A stretch of 64,000 nucleotides of DNA from SBAX01 sp964646605 (GCA_964646605.1 CAZYEX010000119.1:7454-71453); one strand, 5' to 3'; counted from the first letter of the stretch, positions 54,235 through 62,971 are shown. Notes: generated by a model from the letters alone, not told the origin. Numbers and translations are program-made.

Positions 54235-56034
54235 ATGTACGCTCACAAGGCGATCGCCGCCGCCATCCTTTGGTTCCCTTGGGTAGCGACGCCGCCTTCA
54301 TTCGGATCCGATCCGACTCCCGCCGTCGAACCCGCGATTCCGGTCATTGCCGAGAATCACCGAGCGCACCTTTCGCGCATCGCCCGACGCGCTCTGAAGG
54401 ATGTCTGGCGGAGCGACAGACCCTATGAACCCGGTTACGTGCCGCAAGCCCTCGCCTCGCTTTACGCGGAGAGCGTGGTACGACTTCGTGATCACGGGTA
54501 CTTGTTGGCAACGGGCGTCGGCGAGGCCGGGCCGATCGCGGAGTCGGTCCGTGACGCGGCCGTGGCGGCCGGGCAATTCCTCAGGAACCGTGATGAGGTG
54601 CATCCCGCAGTCATCGAACGCTGCCTGGTGGAAATCGAAGTCATCGGCCCGCCCGCTGCGCTCCCCCCGGGCACGGACTGGACGCAGCCCGGCGCTCTCG
54701 ACTCCCTTCTCGACCCGGGCCTGGATGGGTTGCTCGTCATGGAACCCTCCCGCGCCCGGCGTCTGTGTCCATCGGAACTCATCACCACCGACCTTTCCCT
54801 TTCGCAGGCCATGACCTTGCTTGCCCAGGGAATGCGCCTTCGCCCCGATCAAGTCACTCAGATTCCCCTGATGCGCTTTCGCACCGCATTCTGGTATGAG
54901 CCGGCGGACGGGGGCAGCATCGTCTCGCTGCGCCGCGGGATGACCTTGGTGTCGCATGAGTCGATCCAGCCGCGGTTCTTGGACGCAATCATAGATGGCA
55001 TTGCCGAATACATGGTTTACCGTCAGCAGGCCTCGGGACTGTTCAGTTATCAGTTCGATCCCGGCGCGGACCGTTATAGCGACGAGGACAATACCGTTCG
55101 TCAAGTGGGTGCTGCCTCGGCCCTGTGTGTATATTCCGCGTATTCACGCAAATCCGCATCTCACGCCGCCGCCCACGCGGCCATTCGGCATCATCTGCAG
55201 AGACTGACGCCCATTGCATCCCTGGAGAATGCCGCATTCATTGCCACCGATGACGGGCGGAATAAGCTCGGCGTGACTGCGTTGCTTTCCATCGCCATTG
55301 CTCACCACCCGGACTCGACGGAATACGCCGCGCAGCGCGACCAGTTCATCAATGCCATCCTCTTTCTGCAACGTCCATCGGGCATGTTCATGACCGCATT
55401 TCCCCCCGCCGTCGAGGTCAGCGGACAGGACTACTTTCCCGGTGAGGCACTGCTTGCCCTCGCACTGGAATACGATCGTCAACCGTCGGGACGGATTCTC
55501 GAGGCCTTCGATCGGGCCATTGGTTTTTATCGTGACTACTTCCAGTCGTCTCGTTCGCCGGCCTTTGTACCTTGGCAAGTGCAAGCGTTCTCCATGATGG
55601 CCCGCCAGACGAAGCGCAAGGACTACGTCGACTATGTTTTTGGACTGACCGACTGGCTGGCGGCCAAGCAGTTGACGTCGTCCAACTGCAAGTGGCCGGA
55701 ACTGTACGGCGGCGTCGCCGCCAACACGGAGGGACGTGTGGGGGCCGCGACCGCCGCGTACCTCGAAGCCTTTTCCGACGCACTAACGCTGGCCCGGACA
55801 CTGGGCGATGAGGAGCGAGTGCGGCGCTATGATGCTCTGGTGCGCCAAGCCGCCCGTTTTGTCGTTCAGTTGCAGTTTCGCGCCGAGGAAGCGTATTTCG
55901 TCCGCAGTCCACAGGACGCAGTGGGGGGAATTCGCACCGCGGCGGACCTCAATCACCTGCGCATCGACCACTGTCAGCACGCGCTCGTCGGATTGGTGAA
56001 GGCCCGTCGAGCATTGTTTCCCGATGAGCGTTAA
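54235..56034 (+). CDS. AMMECR1-like domain fused to a helical-barrel (six-hairpin-like) domain
   Basis: 599 residues from ATG 54235, which starts a plausible signal or anchor helix (HKAIAAAILWFPWVATPPSFG); the frame runs 55 codons further upstream with Arg/Pro-rich sequence. Residues about 35-225 follow the AMMECR1 pattern: 'HLSRIARRALKD', 'LATGVGEAGPIAESVRDAAVAAGQFLR', 'LVEIEVIGPP', 'PGLDGLLVMEPSRARRLCPSEL', 'FRTAFWYEP'. The 'LRGCIG' core usual in AMMECR1 is altered. Residues about 270-595 have repeated paired helices with Gly/Tyr-rich turns (e.g. 'DYFPGEALLALALEY', 'FVPWQVQAFSMMARQTKRKDYVDYVF', 'EGRVGAATAAYLEAFSDAL'), like alpha/alpha-barrel glycosidases. Function unknown. The downstream GT-C gene starts 9 nt after its stop, suggesting an operon. 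Confidence 0.65.
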   Translation: MYAHKAIAAAILWFPWVATPPSFGSDPTPAVEPAIPVIAENHRAHLSRIARRALKDVWRSDRPYEPGYVPQALASLYAESVVRLRDHGYLLATGVGEAGPIAESVRDAAVAAGQFLRNRDEVHPAVIERCLVEIEVIGPPAALPPGTDWTQPGALDSLLDPGLDGLLVMEPSRARRLCPSELITTDLSLSQAMTLLAQGMRLRPDQVTQIPLMRFRTAFWYEPADGGSIVSLRRGMTLVSHESIQPRFLDAIIDGIAEYMVYRQQASGLFSYQFDPGADRYSDEDNTVRQVGAASALCVYSAYSRKSASHAAAHAAIRHHLQRLTPIASLENAAFIATDDGRNKLGVTALLSIAIAHHPDSTEYAAQRDQFINAILFLQRPSGMFMTAFPPAVEVSGQDYFPGEALLALALEYDRQPSGRILEAFDRAIGFYRDYFQSSRSPAFVPWQVQAFSMMARQTKRKDYVDYVFGLTDWLAAKQLTSSNCKWPELYGGVAANTEGRVGAATAAYLEAFSDALTLARTLGDEERVRRYDALVRQAARFVVQLQFRAEEAYFVRSPQDAVGGIRTAADLNHLRIDHCQHALVGLVKARRALFPDER

Positions 56035-56042
56035 GAACCCGC

Positions 56043-58088
56043 GTGAACTCTGCTGCGAATCCAGTCGCCGTTCCGCCAGCCCGTCAGACAGCGCGGAAGA
56101 TCGCGGTTGCGTTCGTTGCACTTGTGACGGTGGGAGTTGCAGTCGTGTCCCCTGTGGTGCTTTTCAGCTTCCTGATTGATTTGATGTCGGCTGGGATCGT
56201 TCTGATTCCCCCGGCGCTGCTGGGTATGGCGATCGTTCCATGGTGTGGACTGGGTCCGTTGCCGCGGCAGTGGCGCTTTTTCATGGGCACGGCACTGGGC
56301 TTGGGTTTGACTGCGTTGTTGGTGCTTGCGTTTGGCCTACTGGGCCTTCTCAACCGAACCCTGTGGATCGCCATTCTCGCCCTATTCACCATCGTGGGTG
56401 TTCATCAGCTGCGGCGCAAGGCACCGCGTCAGGCACAGGCGGATGGGGGCACGATCGCCGACGAATCGCGGGAATTCGCGAGGCCCCGTAGCCTCTGGTT
56501 CTTGTTGGCGCCGTTCGTTGTCCTCGGCATCCTGGCCTCCGCCAATCCCCCGGGATTTGTGTGGCCGGAAGAAGGCTTCGGGTATGATGTCCTCGAATAC
56601 CACCTCCAGGTTCCCAAAGAGTATTGGCAGTCCGGCGCGATCTCATACTTGCCGCACAATGTATATGCGAACTTTCCCTCGAACATCGAGATGTTGTATC
56701 TGCTTTGTATGGTCGTCCATGGGAATCCGATGGATCTCGGTACGACCGCGAACGTTGTACATCTTATTCTTGGGGCCCTAGCCGTCTATGGTGCTTGGTT
56801 GATCGCTCGGGAGTGGTCCGCCAGTGCGGGTGTGGTCAGCGCCGTCGCCACGGGCTCTGCCGGATGGCTGTGTTACCTGTCTGGACTTGCCTATGTAGAG
56901 CATGGATTGCTGTTCTTCGGTGCGGGTGCAGTCGGCGCAATACTTCGAGGTCGCACTCCGGGCGCCGACGCGGGAGTATCAAATCGCTGGATGCTTCTGG
57001 GCGGAATTCTTGCCGGGTTGGCGTGCGGATGCAAATACACTGCTGTAGCGTTCGTTGCGTTACCACTCGCGGTGATGATTGTTGTGCTGCGTGAATCACG
57101 ACCTGCGGCGTATGTTCGTTCGGTCGGCCTGTTTGCAATCGGTTGTTTGCTGTCATTCGCTCCGTGGTTGGTCAAGAACCTGGTCATGACCGGCAATCCC
57201 GTGTTTCCTCTGTGCAATCGTACATTCGCGGCACAGCCGTCCGGTTGGGGAGAAGATCAGACGCTGCAGTGGGAGCGCGGGCATTCCATTGCGACCTCGG
57301 ACCGCGCCGCGGGAGCGCGTGTGAACGCGTTGTGGCAGCGCGTGATCGCGGACCAGGAGCAGCGCTTCGGGCCGATGCTGTTCGCGCTGGCACTGGGCGG
57401 TTTGTTCGCCCGGCGGCGGGATCGTGTGGACGCCGCGCTGGGATTGATGTTCCTAGTACAATGGATGGTCTGGCTTTTCGGCACGCATCTGTATGCGCGC
57501 TTTGCGGTCCCGATGTTGCTGCCTCTGGGACTGCTCGCCGGGCGAAGTGTCGCAGGGCAATCCGCGCGCGGCAGAACGACTTTCGTCGCAGTCTTGTTGA
57601 CCCTGGGTTGTGTATGGAATGCGGGCTTCTCCGTGCGCCGCGAGTTCCGCGATTCCGTTGCCGGCGTTTCTGCATCGGCGATGTACGAGGGTCGTATTCC
57701 GGGATACGAATACCTGCGGTTCGTAAACCAAGAGTTGCCGACGGACGCACGGATCTTGATGATCGGCGACGCGCGGCCGTTTTACATTCAACGACCGGTG
57801 GATTACTGGGTCGTATTCAATCGTCACCCACTCGTGGGTGTTTTGGAGGGTGGCGCAACGCATGAGGAAGCGGTGCAGTGGCTACGCGATGCCGGATACA
57901 CGCACGTGCTGGTGCATTGGGGCGAGGTCCGTCGCCTGGCCCGCACCTACGGGTTCCCCACCTGTATCTCGCCCGATCGGTTCGACGGACTTTCGCAGTC
58001 CGGACTAACGCTGACCCGTGGATTCGCGCACCCGTTTGGGAGCGAACGTTGGATCGAATTGTACCGCGTGGCATCCGAGTCCGAATAG
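56043..58088 (+). CDS. GT-C membrane glycosyltransferase-like protein (PMT/ArnT-like)
   Basis: 681 residues starting at a GTG codon (56043), 8 nt after the previous stop; only a weak purine stretch precedes it, so coupling is likely. About 12 hydrophobic segments spread over residues 20-520, then a soluble C-terminal part (about 540-680, 'LPTDARILMIGDARPFYIQRP...YTHVLVHWGEVRRLARTYGF'). The first large loop has acidic residues after an early helix ('VWPEEGFGYDVLEYHLQVPKEYWQSGAISYLPHNVYANFPSNIEMLY'), as in GT-C enzymes that use polyprenyl-phosphate sugars as donors. It resembles uncharacterised DUF2029/PMT_2-like planctomycete proteins. Acceptor unknown. The GT2-DUF2304 pair could supply its lipid-linked donor. 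Confidence 0.75.
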   Translation: MNSAANPVAVPPARQTARKIAVAFVALVTVGVAVVSPVVLFSFLIDLMSAGIVLIPPALLGMAIVPWCGLGPLPRQWRFFMGTALGLGLTALLVLAFGLLGLLNRTLWIAILALFTIVGVHQLRRKAPRQAQADGGTIADESREFARPRSLWFLLAPFVVLGILASANPPGFVWPEEGFGYDVLEYHLQVPKEYWQSGAISYLPHNVYANFPSNIEMLYLLCMVVHGNPMDLGTTANVVHLILGALAVYGAWLIAREWSASAGVVSAVATGSAGWLCYLSGLAYVEHGLLFFGAGAVGAILRGRTPGADAGVSNRWMLLGGILAGLACGCKYTAVAFVALPLAVMIVVLRESRPAAYVRSVGLFAIGCLLSFAPWLVKNLVMTGNPVFPLCNRTFAAQPSGWGEDQTLQWERGHSIATSDRAAGARVNALWQRVIADQEQRFGPMLFALALGGLFARRRDRVDAALGLMFLVQWMVWLFGTHLYARFAVPMLLPLGLLAGRSVAGQSARGRTTFVAVLLTLGCVWNAGFSVRREFRDSVAGVSASAMYEGRIPGYEYLRFVNQELPTDARILMIGDARPFYIQRPVDYWVVFNRHPLVGVLEGGATHEEAVQWLRDAGYTHVLVHWGEVRRLARTYGFPTCISPDRFDGLSQSGLTLTRGFAHPFGSERWIELYRVASESE

Positions 58089-58105
58089 GACGACCGCGGG
58101 CGGAA

Positions 58106-58465
58106 TCAAATCGGCCGTTCGAGGCGCAGCATGAAAAACGCAATGAGCAACACGAGGTCCAAGGTCAGGATGGCCCCGCCGACAAAGAAACCAAGCCACG
58201 ATCGGCTCGATTGATCGTTGCGCCGCTGACCGGCGCTGCTCAATCCCAGGACGAATCCGATGGTGGCCGGCGCCAGCGACAAGACCACGCAGCCGACGAA
58301 AGCCGGGACGAATCGTCCGTGGCTCCCGTAGATGATTCGACCCAGGGCCGCGTCGAAGCGCGCCCAACTCAGCCAAAGGGCCGCCAGGCACGGGAGCGCC
58401 GAGGCCACCGCCAGGACCAACGCATACCGCGCCTGTACGTCGTATCGTCGTAGGCTACCCAACAT
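58106..58465 (-). CDS. Small membrane protein of unknown function
   Basis: 119 residues from ATG 58465 (the ATG at 58513 would add 16 residues). GGAG lies 11 nt before this start, a little far. Three hydrophobic helices: ALVLAVASALPCLAALWLSW, FVPAFVGCVVLSLAPATIGFVLG and LGFFVGGAILTLDLVLLIAFFML, with polar links. Not recognised. It is tail-to-tail with the GT-C gene (17 nt gap), and 117 nt downstream of the secreted orphan gene on the same strand. Confidence 0.6.
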   Translation of the reverse strand: MLGSLRRYDVQARYALVLAVASALPCLAALWLSWARFDAALGRIIYGSHGRFVPAFVGCVVLSLAPATIGFVLGLSSAGQRRNDQSSRSWLGFFVGGAILTLDLVLLIAFFMLRLERPI

Positions 58466-58582
58466 GCAAGACGTCGCTCCTACGGAGTACCATCGACCAA
58501 GTGGACCGCCCAATTCGAGCGGGACACTGAAACTCCGCCGTGACCGCGGCGCCGTCCGAGGTCGTTGCGCATCGCACGGCCA

Positions 58583-59896
58583 TTACTCCAACGGCAACCG
58601 GTTGCTTGTCGAGCGGGCGGTCACCAGCCGACGCGGCGGCGCCTCGCGAAGAACCTCGGGCACCGTCTCGTCGTCGTGAAGCACGCCGCGTTGCCGCTCC
58701 TGCCACTTGCGGTCCCAGAGGTTGGCGTAACCGAAGGAAACTGTCGTCCGACCCGCGGCGGGCTTGGGCCCGATCCCGGGAACGCGCGGAAGCTCCGCGA
58801 CGGCGATGCGGGCCAGCTCGGCGGCTTCTCCGGGCTCAACGTTGACGATCCGCGCAGCCTTGAAATCGGCCCACGACGGACTCACCAACCGCGCCGTCGG
58901 TATCTCGCTACGCCCGCCCTCGGACTCCACCACCCACCGCCCCTCGGCAAACGGCGGCACGGGACCAAAGTTCGTGTTCACCTGCATGACCTGATCGGAG
59001 CCGTTCATCAACCGAGCGATAAAGGCATCGCCGGTTCGTTCGACGACGATCTCCATTTGCGGACCCCCGCGCGACACCGTCGCGGGCGCGCCGCGCCGAA
59101 TGGTGATGGAGGCCTCGTTGCTGACCACCCGCCCGGCGCGGATTTCGGCCAGAACAGGGTCCGTCCACTCCGGCAGATAGTCGAGAACCGCTTTGTACTC
59201 GCCGGGATCGAGCAAGGGAAATCGCGCCCATCCGCGGTTGAACTCACGAACCACCACCACTGCTTGCTGCCGCGGCGGCACAAGCCCGCCCGCGCCACCC
59301 TTCAAGCGATCCTCGAGAACCTCGACGATGGCCGGGTCGCCGCCCAAGTCGTCCAAGCGCAGCTCCAACTCCCGCCCCTCCGCGGACCGAACCTTCACCC
59401 ATTCCGCAAGGTCGAGCATATCGGCGACCTGCCGCGCCTCATCCGTGACAGACGCCCGCGCTCCCGTTTCCACGTCGAACGGAACGCGCGCCGGATGCCG
59501 CGAACGGTTGTGAAACGTCACCGTCAGATCCACCGCCTCGTTCCAATCCGCGACGGATTTGGAAAACTGCAAGGATACTTCGGTTCCGGAAAATTGAAGT
59601 TGCTCGAAGACTTCGAGCAGTTGCCGAGCGCGAAGCACGACCTCGGCGTCGTCGGCGGTCATGGCCGCGCGGAGAGGTTCGACGACATCGGCCCCGATCA
59701 CGCACAGGCGTCGACTGGCGAAGGTACGTTCCGCAAAAGACGGATCGCCGAGGGACCGGACAAGTTGCGTGATCTCCTCCGCGCTGCCCGGTCCGGTCAG
59801 ACTCTTGGCGGGTGACGGTTCCGCGAAGGCGACACCCACGCGGTACGAAACAGCAAGGACCGCAACCCCTAGGAACTGCATGCCTCGGCCGTTCAT
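58583..59896 (-). CDS. Secreted protein of unknown function
   Basis: 437 residues from ATG 59896, chosen for the signal peptide that follows (NGRGMQFLGVAVLAVSYRVGVAFA); GGGAG lies 11 nt upstream. ATG 59881 or a GTG at 59905 are alternatives, and the open frame extends much further upstream without secretory character. Residues about 35-100 ('AEEITQLVRSLGDPSFAERTFASRRLCVIGADVVEPLRAAMTADDAEVVLRARQLLEVFEQL') look like a pair of HEAT-repeat helices, a form common in planctomycete secreted proteins. The rest is beta-rich ('DLTVTFHNRSRHPARVPFDVETGA', 'YKAVLDYLPEW'). No enzyme motif seen. Divergent from the TMTC-like gene, whose start lies within about 40-75 bp. Confidence 0.65.
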   Translation of the reverse strand: MNGRGMQFLGVAVLAVSYRVGVAFAEPSPAKSLTGPGSAEEITQLVRSLGDPSFAERTFASRRLCVIGADVVEPLRAAMTADDAEVVLRARQLLEVFEQLQFSGTEVSLQFSKSVADWNEAVDLTVTFHNRSRHPARVPFDVETGARASVTDEARQVADMLDLAEWVKVRSAEGRELELRLDDLGGDPAIVEVLEDRLKGGAGGLVPPRQQAVVVVREFNRGWARFPLLDPGEYKAVLDYLPEWTDPVLAEIRAGRVVSNEASITIRRGAPATVSRGGPQMEIVVERTGDAFIARLMNGSDQVMQVNTNFGPVPPFAEGRWVVESEGGRSEIPTARLVSPSWADFKAARIVNVEPGEAAELARIAVAELPRVPGIGPKPAAGRTTVSFGYANLWDRKWQERQRGVLHDDETVPEVLREAPPRRLVTARSTSNRLPLE

Positions 59897-59932
59897 TCTC
59901 GCGTTCACTCCCGTGCCCCGAGGGCGGCCCCG

Positions 59933-62002
59933 ATGGGGCGCTGCGAGGCCTTCGCATACAATCGTAGCGTGCATGCTCGCGCCCCGACAAACAAATTCTC
60001 GCTCGATCCAGCCTCCTGCGCCGAGCTCGGGACCGCGTGGCGCGTGCTCCCGCCGTTGACCATCGTCCTCTTGGTTTTCGTCACCTTCGTGCCCGCCCTT
60101 GCGGCCGGTTTTGTCGGCTGGGATGACGACGACCTGCTCTTCCAAGAGACACGCTATCGGACCTTCTCGGCACCGAGCCTGATCTGGATGTTCACCACGA
60201 CACACACCGGGCACTTTCAGCCGCTGACTTGGCTGAGCTTTTGCGTGGACCATGCCGTCTGGGGATTGGCGCCGTTCGGATATCATCTGACCAACGTGGC
60301 CCTGCACGCCGCCTCCGCGGTTGTCTTTTACCACATCACGCGACGCCTCCTCTCGATCCGCGGGCTTGAGCGCGCGGGGACCCTTGCCGGGGAGGGTTTC
60401 GATTTCACTCCCGACCTCGGGCGAATGGCGATGTCATCTCGCCGTCGCGCCGTGATCGTCGGTTCTGTCGTCGCGGCGCTTCTTTTCGCCAACCATCCGC
60501 TTCGCGTGGAGTCCGTCGCATGGGTGGCGGAGCGGCGTGACGTGCTGAGCGTCTTCTTCTTTCTTCTGGCCGTCGCGGCGTATCTTCGTTACGCAGAACA
60601 CCGATCGGACCGATCGTCGCGAGCATGGTATACGGCCGTCGTGATGACCTGTGGCCTATCGCTGCTCGCCAAAGCGACGGCCGTGATGCTCCCGTTCGTC
60701 TTACTGATTCTCGACGTTTATCCGTTCCGCCGTTTCGTCCGGCAATCCGATGCAAGCTCTCGGACGCCTGCCGCGGTTTGGATAGAGAAAGTTCCATTGT
60801 TCGCTTTGGCCGCCGTCACGGGCTTGCTTGCGGTACGCGCCCAACAAGCGCAGGGCGCGATGGTTCCGCTCGCAGAGCACGGTCTGGTCGCACGGTGCGT
60901 GCAAGCCTGCTACGGTCTTTCTTTCTATGTATGGAAGACGCTGGTCCCCACGAACCTGGGCCCGCTCTACGAGATTCCTCCGCGCGAGGTGCTGATCCAA
61001 TCGTATGCAGGGTGGGGCCTGCTCGGAGTGGGGACACTCCTTGGCACGGCGTGGGTCGCTCGGCGGCGCTGTCCGGGCGTGCTCGCAGCGCTGGGCGTCT
61101 ACGGCGTACTCCTCGCCCCGGTGGTCGGTTTCGCCCAGAGCGGACCGCAGCTTGTCGCCGACCGATACAGCTATCTTGCATGCGGTGGATTTGCGATCCT
61201 GGCCGGCGCCGCCGTGGTGCGGGCGATGCAAAGTCCGACCGTTCGGCGCCGCCCCGCGCTGCGGGGCGTCCTGATCCTATTGCTCGCCGGGGGGATCATC
61301 GGGCTGCAGCAACTGACGTTCCGCCAATGCGACATCTGGCGATCGCCGCGCACGCTGTGGTCCCACGGCGTGAAGGTCAGCCCCGACAGTTCCGTCGCCC
61401 ATGCGAACTTGGCCGACGCCCTCGCCACCGGGGGCGATTTCGGCGTCGCCCTATCGCACTATCGCCGTGCGATCGAGCTGCAACCCAACGACGTGATCAC
61501 GGTCCACCACTTCGCAAAGACTCTCGTCAAGGCCGGAAGGCTCGACGAAGCCGCTGCCGCCTTCCATCGCGTCCTACAACTCGACCCCGACCGTCCCGGC
61601 GTCCACCTTGCCCTTGCCGAAGTTCTCATGGACGGCAACCGCCCGCTGCAGGCCGCGGAACTCCTGCGTCAACGCCTGGCACGCGTGCCGACGGATCGGG
61701 AAGTCCTCTCCTTCCTCGCCGAGCTTCTCGCCACCCACCCCGACCACGAAGTCCGAAACGGCCAAGAGGCCGTCGTTTGGGCTGAGCGCCTGCGCGACGC
61801 ACACGGCGAAGACGACGGACGGATACTCCTGGTTCTTGCCACCGCGCTATCCGAGGCCGGACGATTCGACGAAGGCGTCGCGGTCGCCGAACGGGCCTTG
61901 CACATCGCCCAGGGGAAGGGCGACCAACGTCTCTCTGCCGAACTCGAGCGCCGCCTGACTCTCTTTCGTGCCGGGCGACCGTACCACTTCGGCGATGGAT
62001 GA
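59933..62002 (+). CDS. TMTC-like GT-C membrane glycosyltransferase with C-terminal TPR repeats
   Basis: 689 residues (ATG 59933; a GTG 36 nt later is an alternative start; no clear Shine-Dalgarno sequence). After the first helix (VLPPLTIVLLVFVTFVPALA) comes the GT-C acidic motif GFVGWDDDDLLFQE. Conserved blocks typical of TMTC-like proteins follow: 'HFQPLTWLSFCVDHAVWGL.PFGYHLTNV.LHA', 'NHPLRVESVAWVAERRDVLS.FFFL.AVAAYLRY', 'LLAKATAVMLPFVLLILDVYPFRR' and 'ADRYSYLACGG'. About 10 membrane helices end near 455. Three or four TPR repeats (about 470-680; 'SSVAHANLADALATGGDFGVALSHYRRAIELQPND') face the other side. Eukaryotic TMTCs are O-mannosyltransferases; bacterial relatives probably glycosylate exported proteins or glycans. 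The giant secreted proteins here are conceivable acceptors (inference). Confidence 0.85.
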   Translation: MGRCEAFAYNRSVHARAPTNKFSLDPASCAELGTAWRVLPPLTIVLLVFVTFVPALAAGFVGWDDDDLLFQETRYRTFSAPSLIWMFTTTHTGHFQPLTWLSFCVDHAVWGLAPFGYHLTNVALHAASAVVFYHITRRLLSIRGLERAGTLAGEGFDFTPDLGRMAMSSRRRAVIVGSVVAALLFANHPLRVESVAWVAERRDVLSVFFFLLAVAAYLRYAEHRSDRSSRAWYTAVVMTCGLSLLAKATAVMLPFVLLILDVYPFRRFVRQSDASSRTPAAVWIEKVPLFALAAVTGLLAVRAQQAQGAMVPLAEHGLVARCVQACYGLSFYVWKTLVPTNLGPLYEIPPREVLIQSYAGWGLLGVGTLLGTAWVARRRCPGVLAALGVYGVLLAPVVGFAQSGPQLVADRYSYLACGGFAILAGAAVVRAMQSPTVRRRPALRGVLILLLAGGIIGLQQLTFRQCDIWRSPRTLWSHGVKVSPDSSVAHANLADALATGGDFGVALSHYRRAIELQPNDVITVHHFAKTLVKAGRLDEAAAAFHRVLQLDPDRPGVHLALAEVLMDGNRPLQAAELLRQRLARVPTDREVLSFLAELLATHPDHEVRNGQEAVVWAERLRDAHGEDDGRILLVLATALSEAGRFDEGVAVAERALHIAQGKGDQRLSAELERRLTLFRAGRPYHFGDG

Positions 62003-62135
62003 CCGGCGTGGGCACTGCGTGCGTTGGGGGGATGGCCCGGGCGTGTCGGGCGACGGGTTTCCGTGTTCAGCGACACTTTTGAATGGCTTCGTTTGGTATC
62101 TCTTTTTGCGCGGCGGTCGATCGGGAGTGGCGAGG

Positions 62136-62170
62136 GCATTGCCAATTGCCAATTTCCGATTGACGATTGA
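62136..62170 (+). repeat. Degenerate heptanucleotide array 1
   Basis: Five consecutive 7-mers in register: GCATTGC, CAATTGC, CAATTTC and CGATTGA twice. The unit resembles that of the array at 62888-62922. Ends next to a purine run (AAGAAAGGGA). Confidence 0.75.
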
Positions 62171-62287
62171 AAGAAAGGGACGAAGTGACAAAGGCGCGAC
62201 CAGGTCCGGGCAGGCGAGTAGGAAGTCATCAAGAGAATAACTTGGGGGGTGATCGGTGGGGGGATGATCGCCGAGCGATCATCCAGA

Positions 62288-62315
62288 GGGTGGAGCGTAG
62301 AAAGTAGAGAGTCGA
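62288..62315 (+). repeat. Degenerate heptanucleotide array 2
   Basis: Four 7-mers in register built on xxGTxGA: GGGTGGA, GCGTAGA, AAGTAGA and GAGTCGA. The word differs from array 1 but the period is the same. Confidence 0.65.
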
Positions 62316-62363
62316 AACGCGGCGGGTGGGGGGACGGATGTGGGGCGATCATGCGGGAGGGCG

Positions 62364-62391
62364 GATCGGAATGCGGAATCGGGAAGCGTGA
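62364..62391 (+). repeat. Degenerate heptanucleotide array 3
   Basis: Four 7-mers in register: GATCGGA, ATGCGGA, ATCGGGA and AGCGTGA. Weaker than arrays 1 and 4. Confidence 0.55.
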
Positions 62392-62526
62392 TCCTCGCGG
62401 GCCGAAGTACGACGCGTGTCCCTCGCGGACCGTCGCGGACCGAGTGTCGCCCGGGGAATATCGCAGGAACCGGTTGTGGAGTATGATGCCGTTAGGACGA
62501 ATGTTGGCTTCTTTGAAAGGACGGTT

Positions 62527-62850
62527 ATGACTCTCGTGTTCATTCGGCACAAGATCGAGGATTACCCACAGTGGAAGAATGCGTTCGACGGCTTTTTGGT
62601 AAAGCGCCACGCGGGCGGCGAGCGCAGCTTTCGGATCGCACACGCCGTAGGCGAAAAGAACGATCTTTGCCTGGTGTTCGAGTGGGACACCGCGGCCAAC
62701 GCGAAACGATTCCTGGATTCGCCGGAACTGGCGGCGGTCATGAAACGCGCCGGCGTCGTCGGCAAGCCGCAGATTTGCGTCGCCGAAGTGCTCGCCGGCG
62801 GACGCACGGAGGCACAGTGGCACGAAGACACAAGGGGGATTGCCGATTGA
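62527..62850 (+). CDS. Small dimeric alpha/beta-barrel (ABM/cyclase-like) protein
   Basis: 107 residues from ATG 62527, supported by AAAGGA 5 nt upstream; the frame extends 37 codons further without a binding site. 'MTLVFIRHKIEDYPQWKNAFDGFLVKRHAGGERSFRIAHAVGEKNDLCLVFEWDTAANAKRFLDSPELAAVMKRAGVVGKP' has the beta-alpha-beta spacing of a ferredoxin-like ABM/DABB fold, with the W..FD and FEW....A..F..S.EL motifs common in proteins annotated as antibiotic biosynthesis monooxygenase-like or 'cyclase'. These are cytoplasmic dimers, often of unknown substrate. Sits alone between two repeat-rich intergenic stretches. Confidence 0.75.
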   Translation: MTLVFIRHKIEDYPQWKNAFDGFLVKRHAGGERSFRIAHAVGEKNDLCLVFEWDTAANAKRFLDSPELAAVMKRAGVVGKPQICVAEVLAGGRTEAQWHEDTRGIAD

Positions 62851-62887
62851 AAAACCGCGCGCTGCGGGCGAGCGGGAGCGCTATCGC

Positions 62888-62922
62888 CAATCGTCGATTG
62901 TCGATTTGCGATTGTCGATTGG
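62888..62922 (+). repeat. Degenerate heptanucleotide array 4
   Basis: Five 7-mers in register: CAATCGT, CGATTGT, CGATTTG, CGATTGT and CGATTGG. Like array 1 it is followed by a purine run (AAAGGA), and it lies between two small genes. Confidence 0.8.
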
Positions 62923-62971
62923 AAAGGACATCGCGGTAGGCCTTCCGCCGCCGACAGCGGAGTAGACGAGC

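Larger units (their letters stand above)
62003..62526. other. 524-bp intergenic stretch rich in period-7 repeats
   Basis: No believable gene; a 93-codon open frame (62249-62530) is translated simple-sequence DNA (VESRESKRG..., CGIGKRD). Three degenerate heptanucleotide arrays lie inside. Purine-rich and G-run sequence (GTGGGGGG at about 62330) fills the rest. TATGAT at 62482-62487 may be the -10 box of the next gene. Confidence 0.65.

Noticed and set aside
53214..54428. 404-codon plus-strand open frame over the DAC gene
   Set aside because: His/Arg/Asp-rich shadow. The minus frame contains the DGA and GARHAAAAGIT motifs.
62249..62530. 93-codon plus-strand open frame
   Set aside because: Consists of translated simple-sequence repeats; no domain, and the downstream ABM-like gene has its own strong ribosome binding site.
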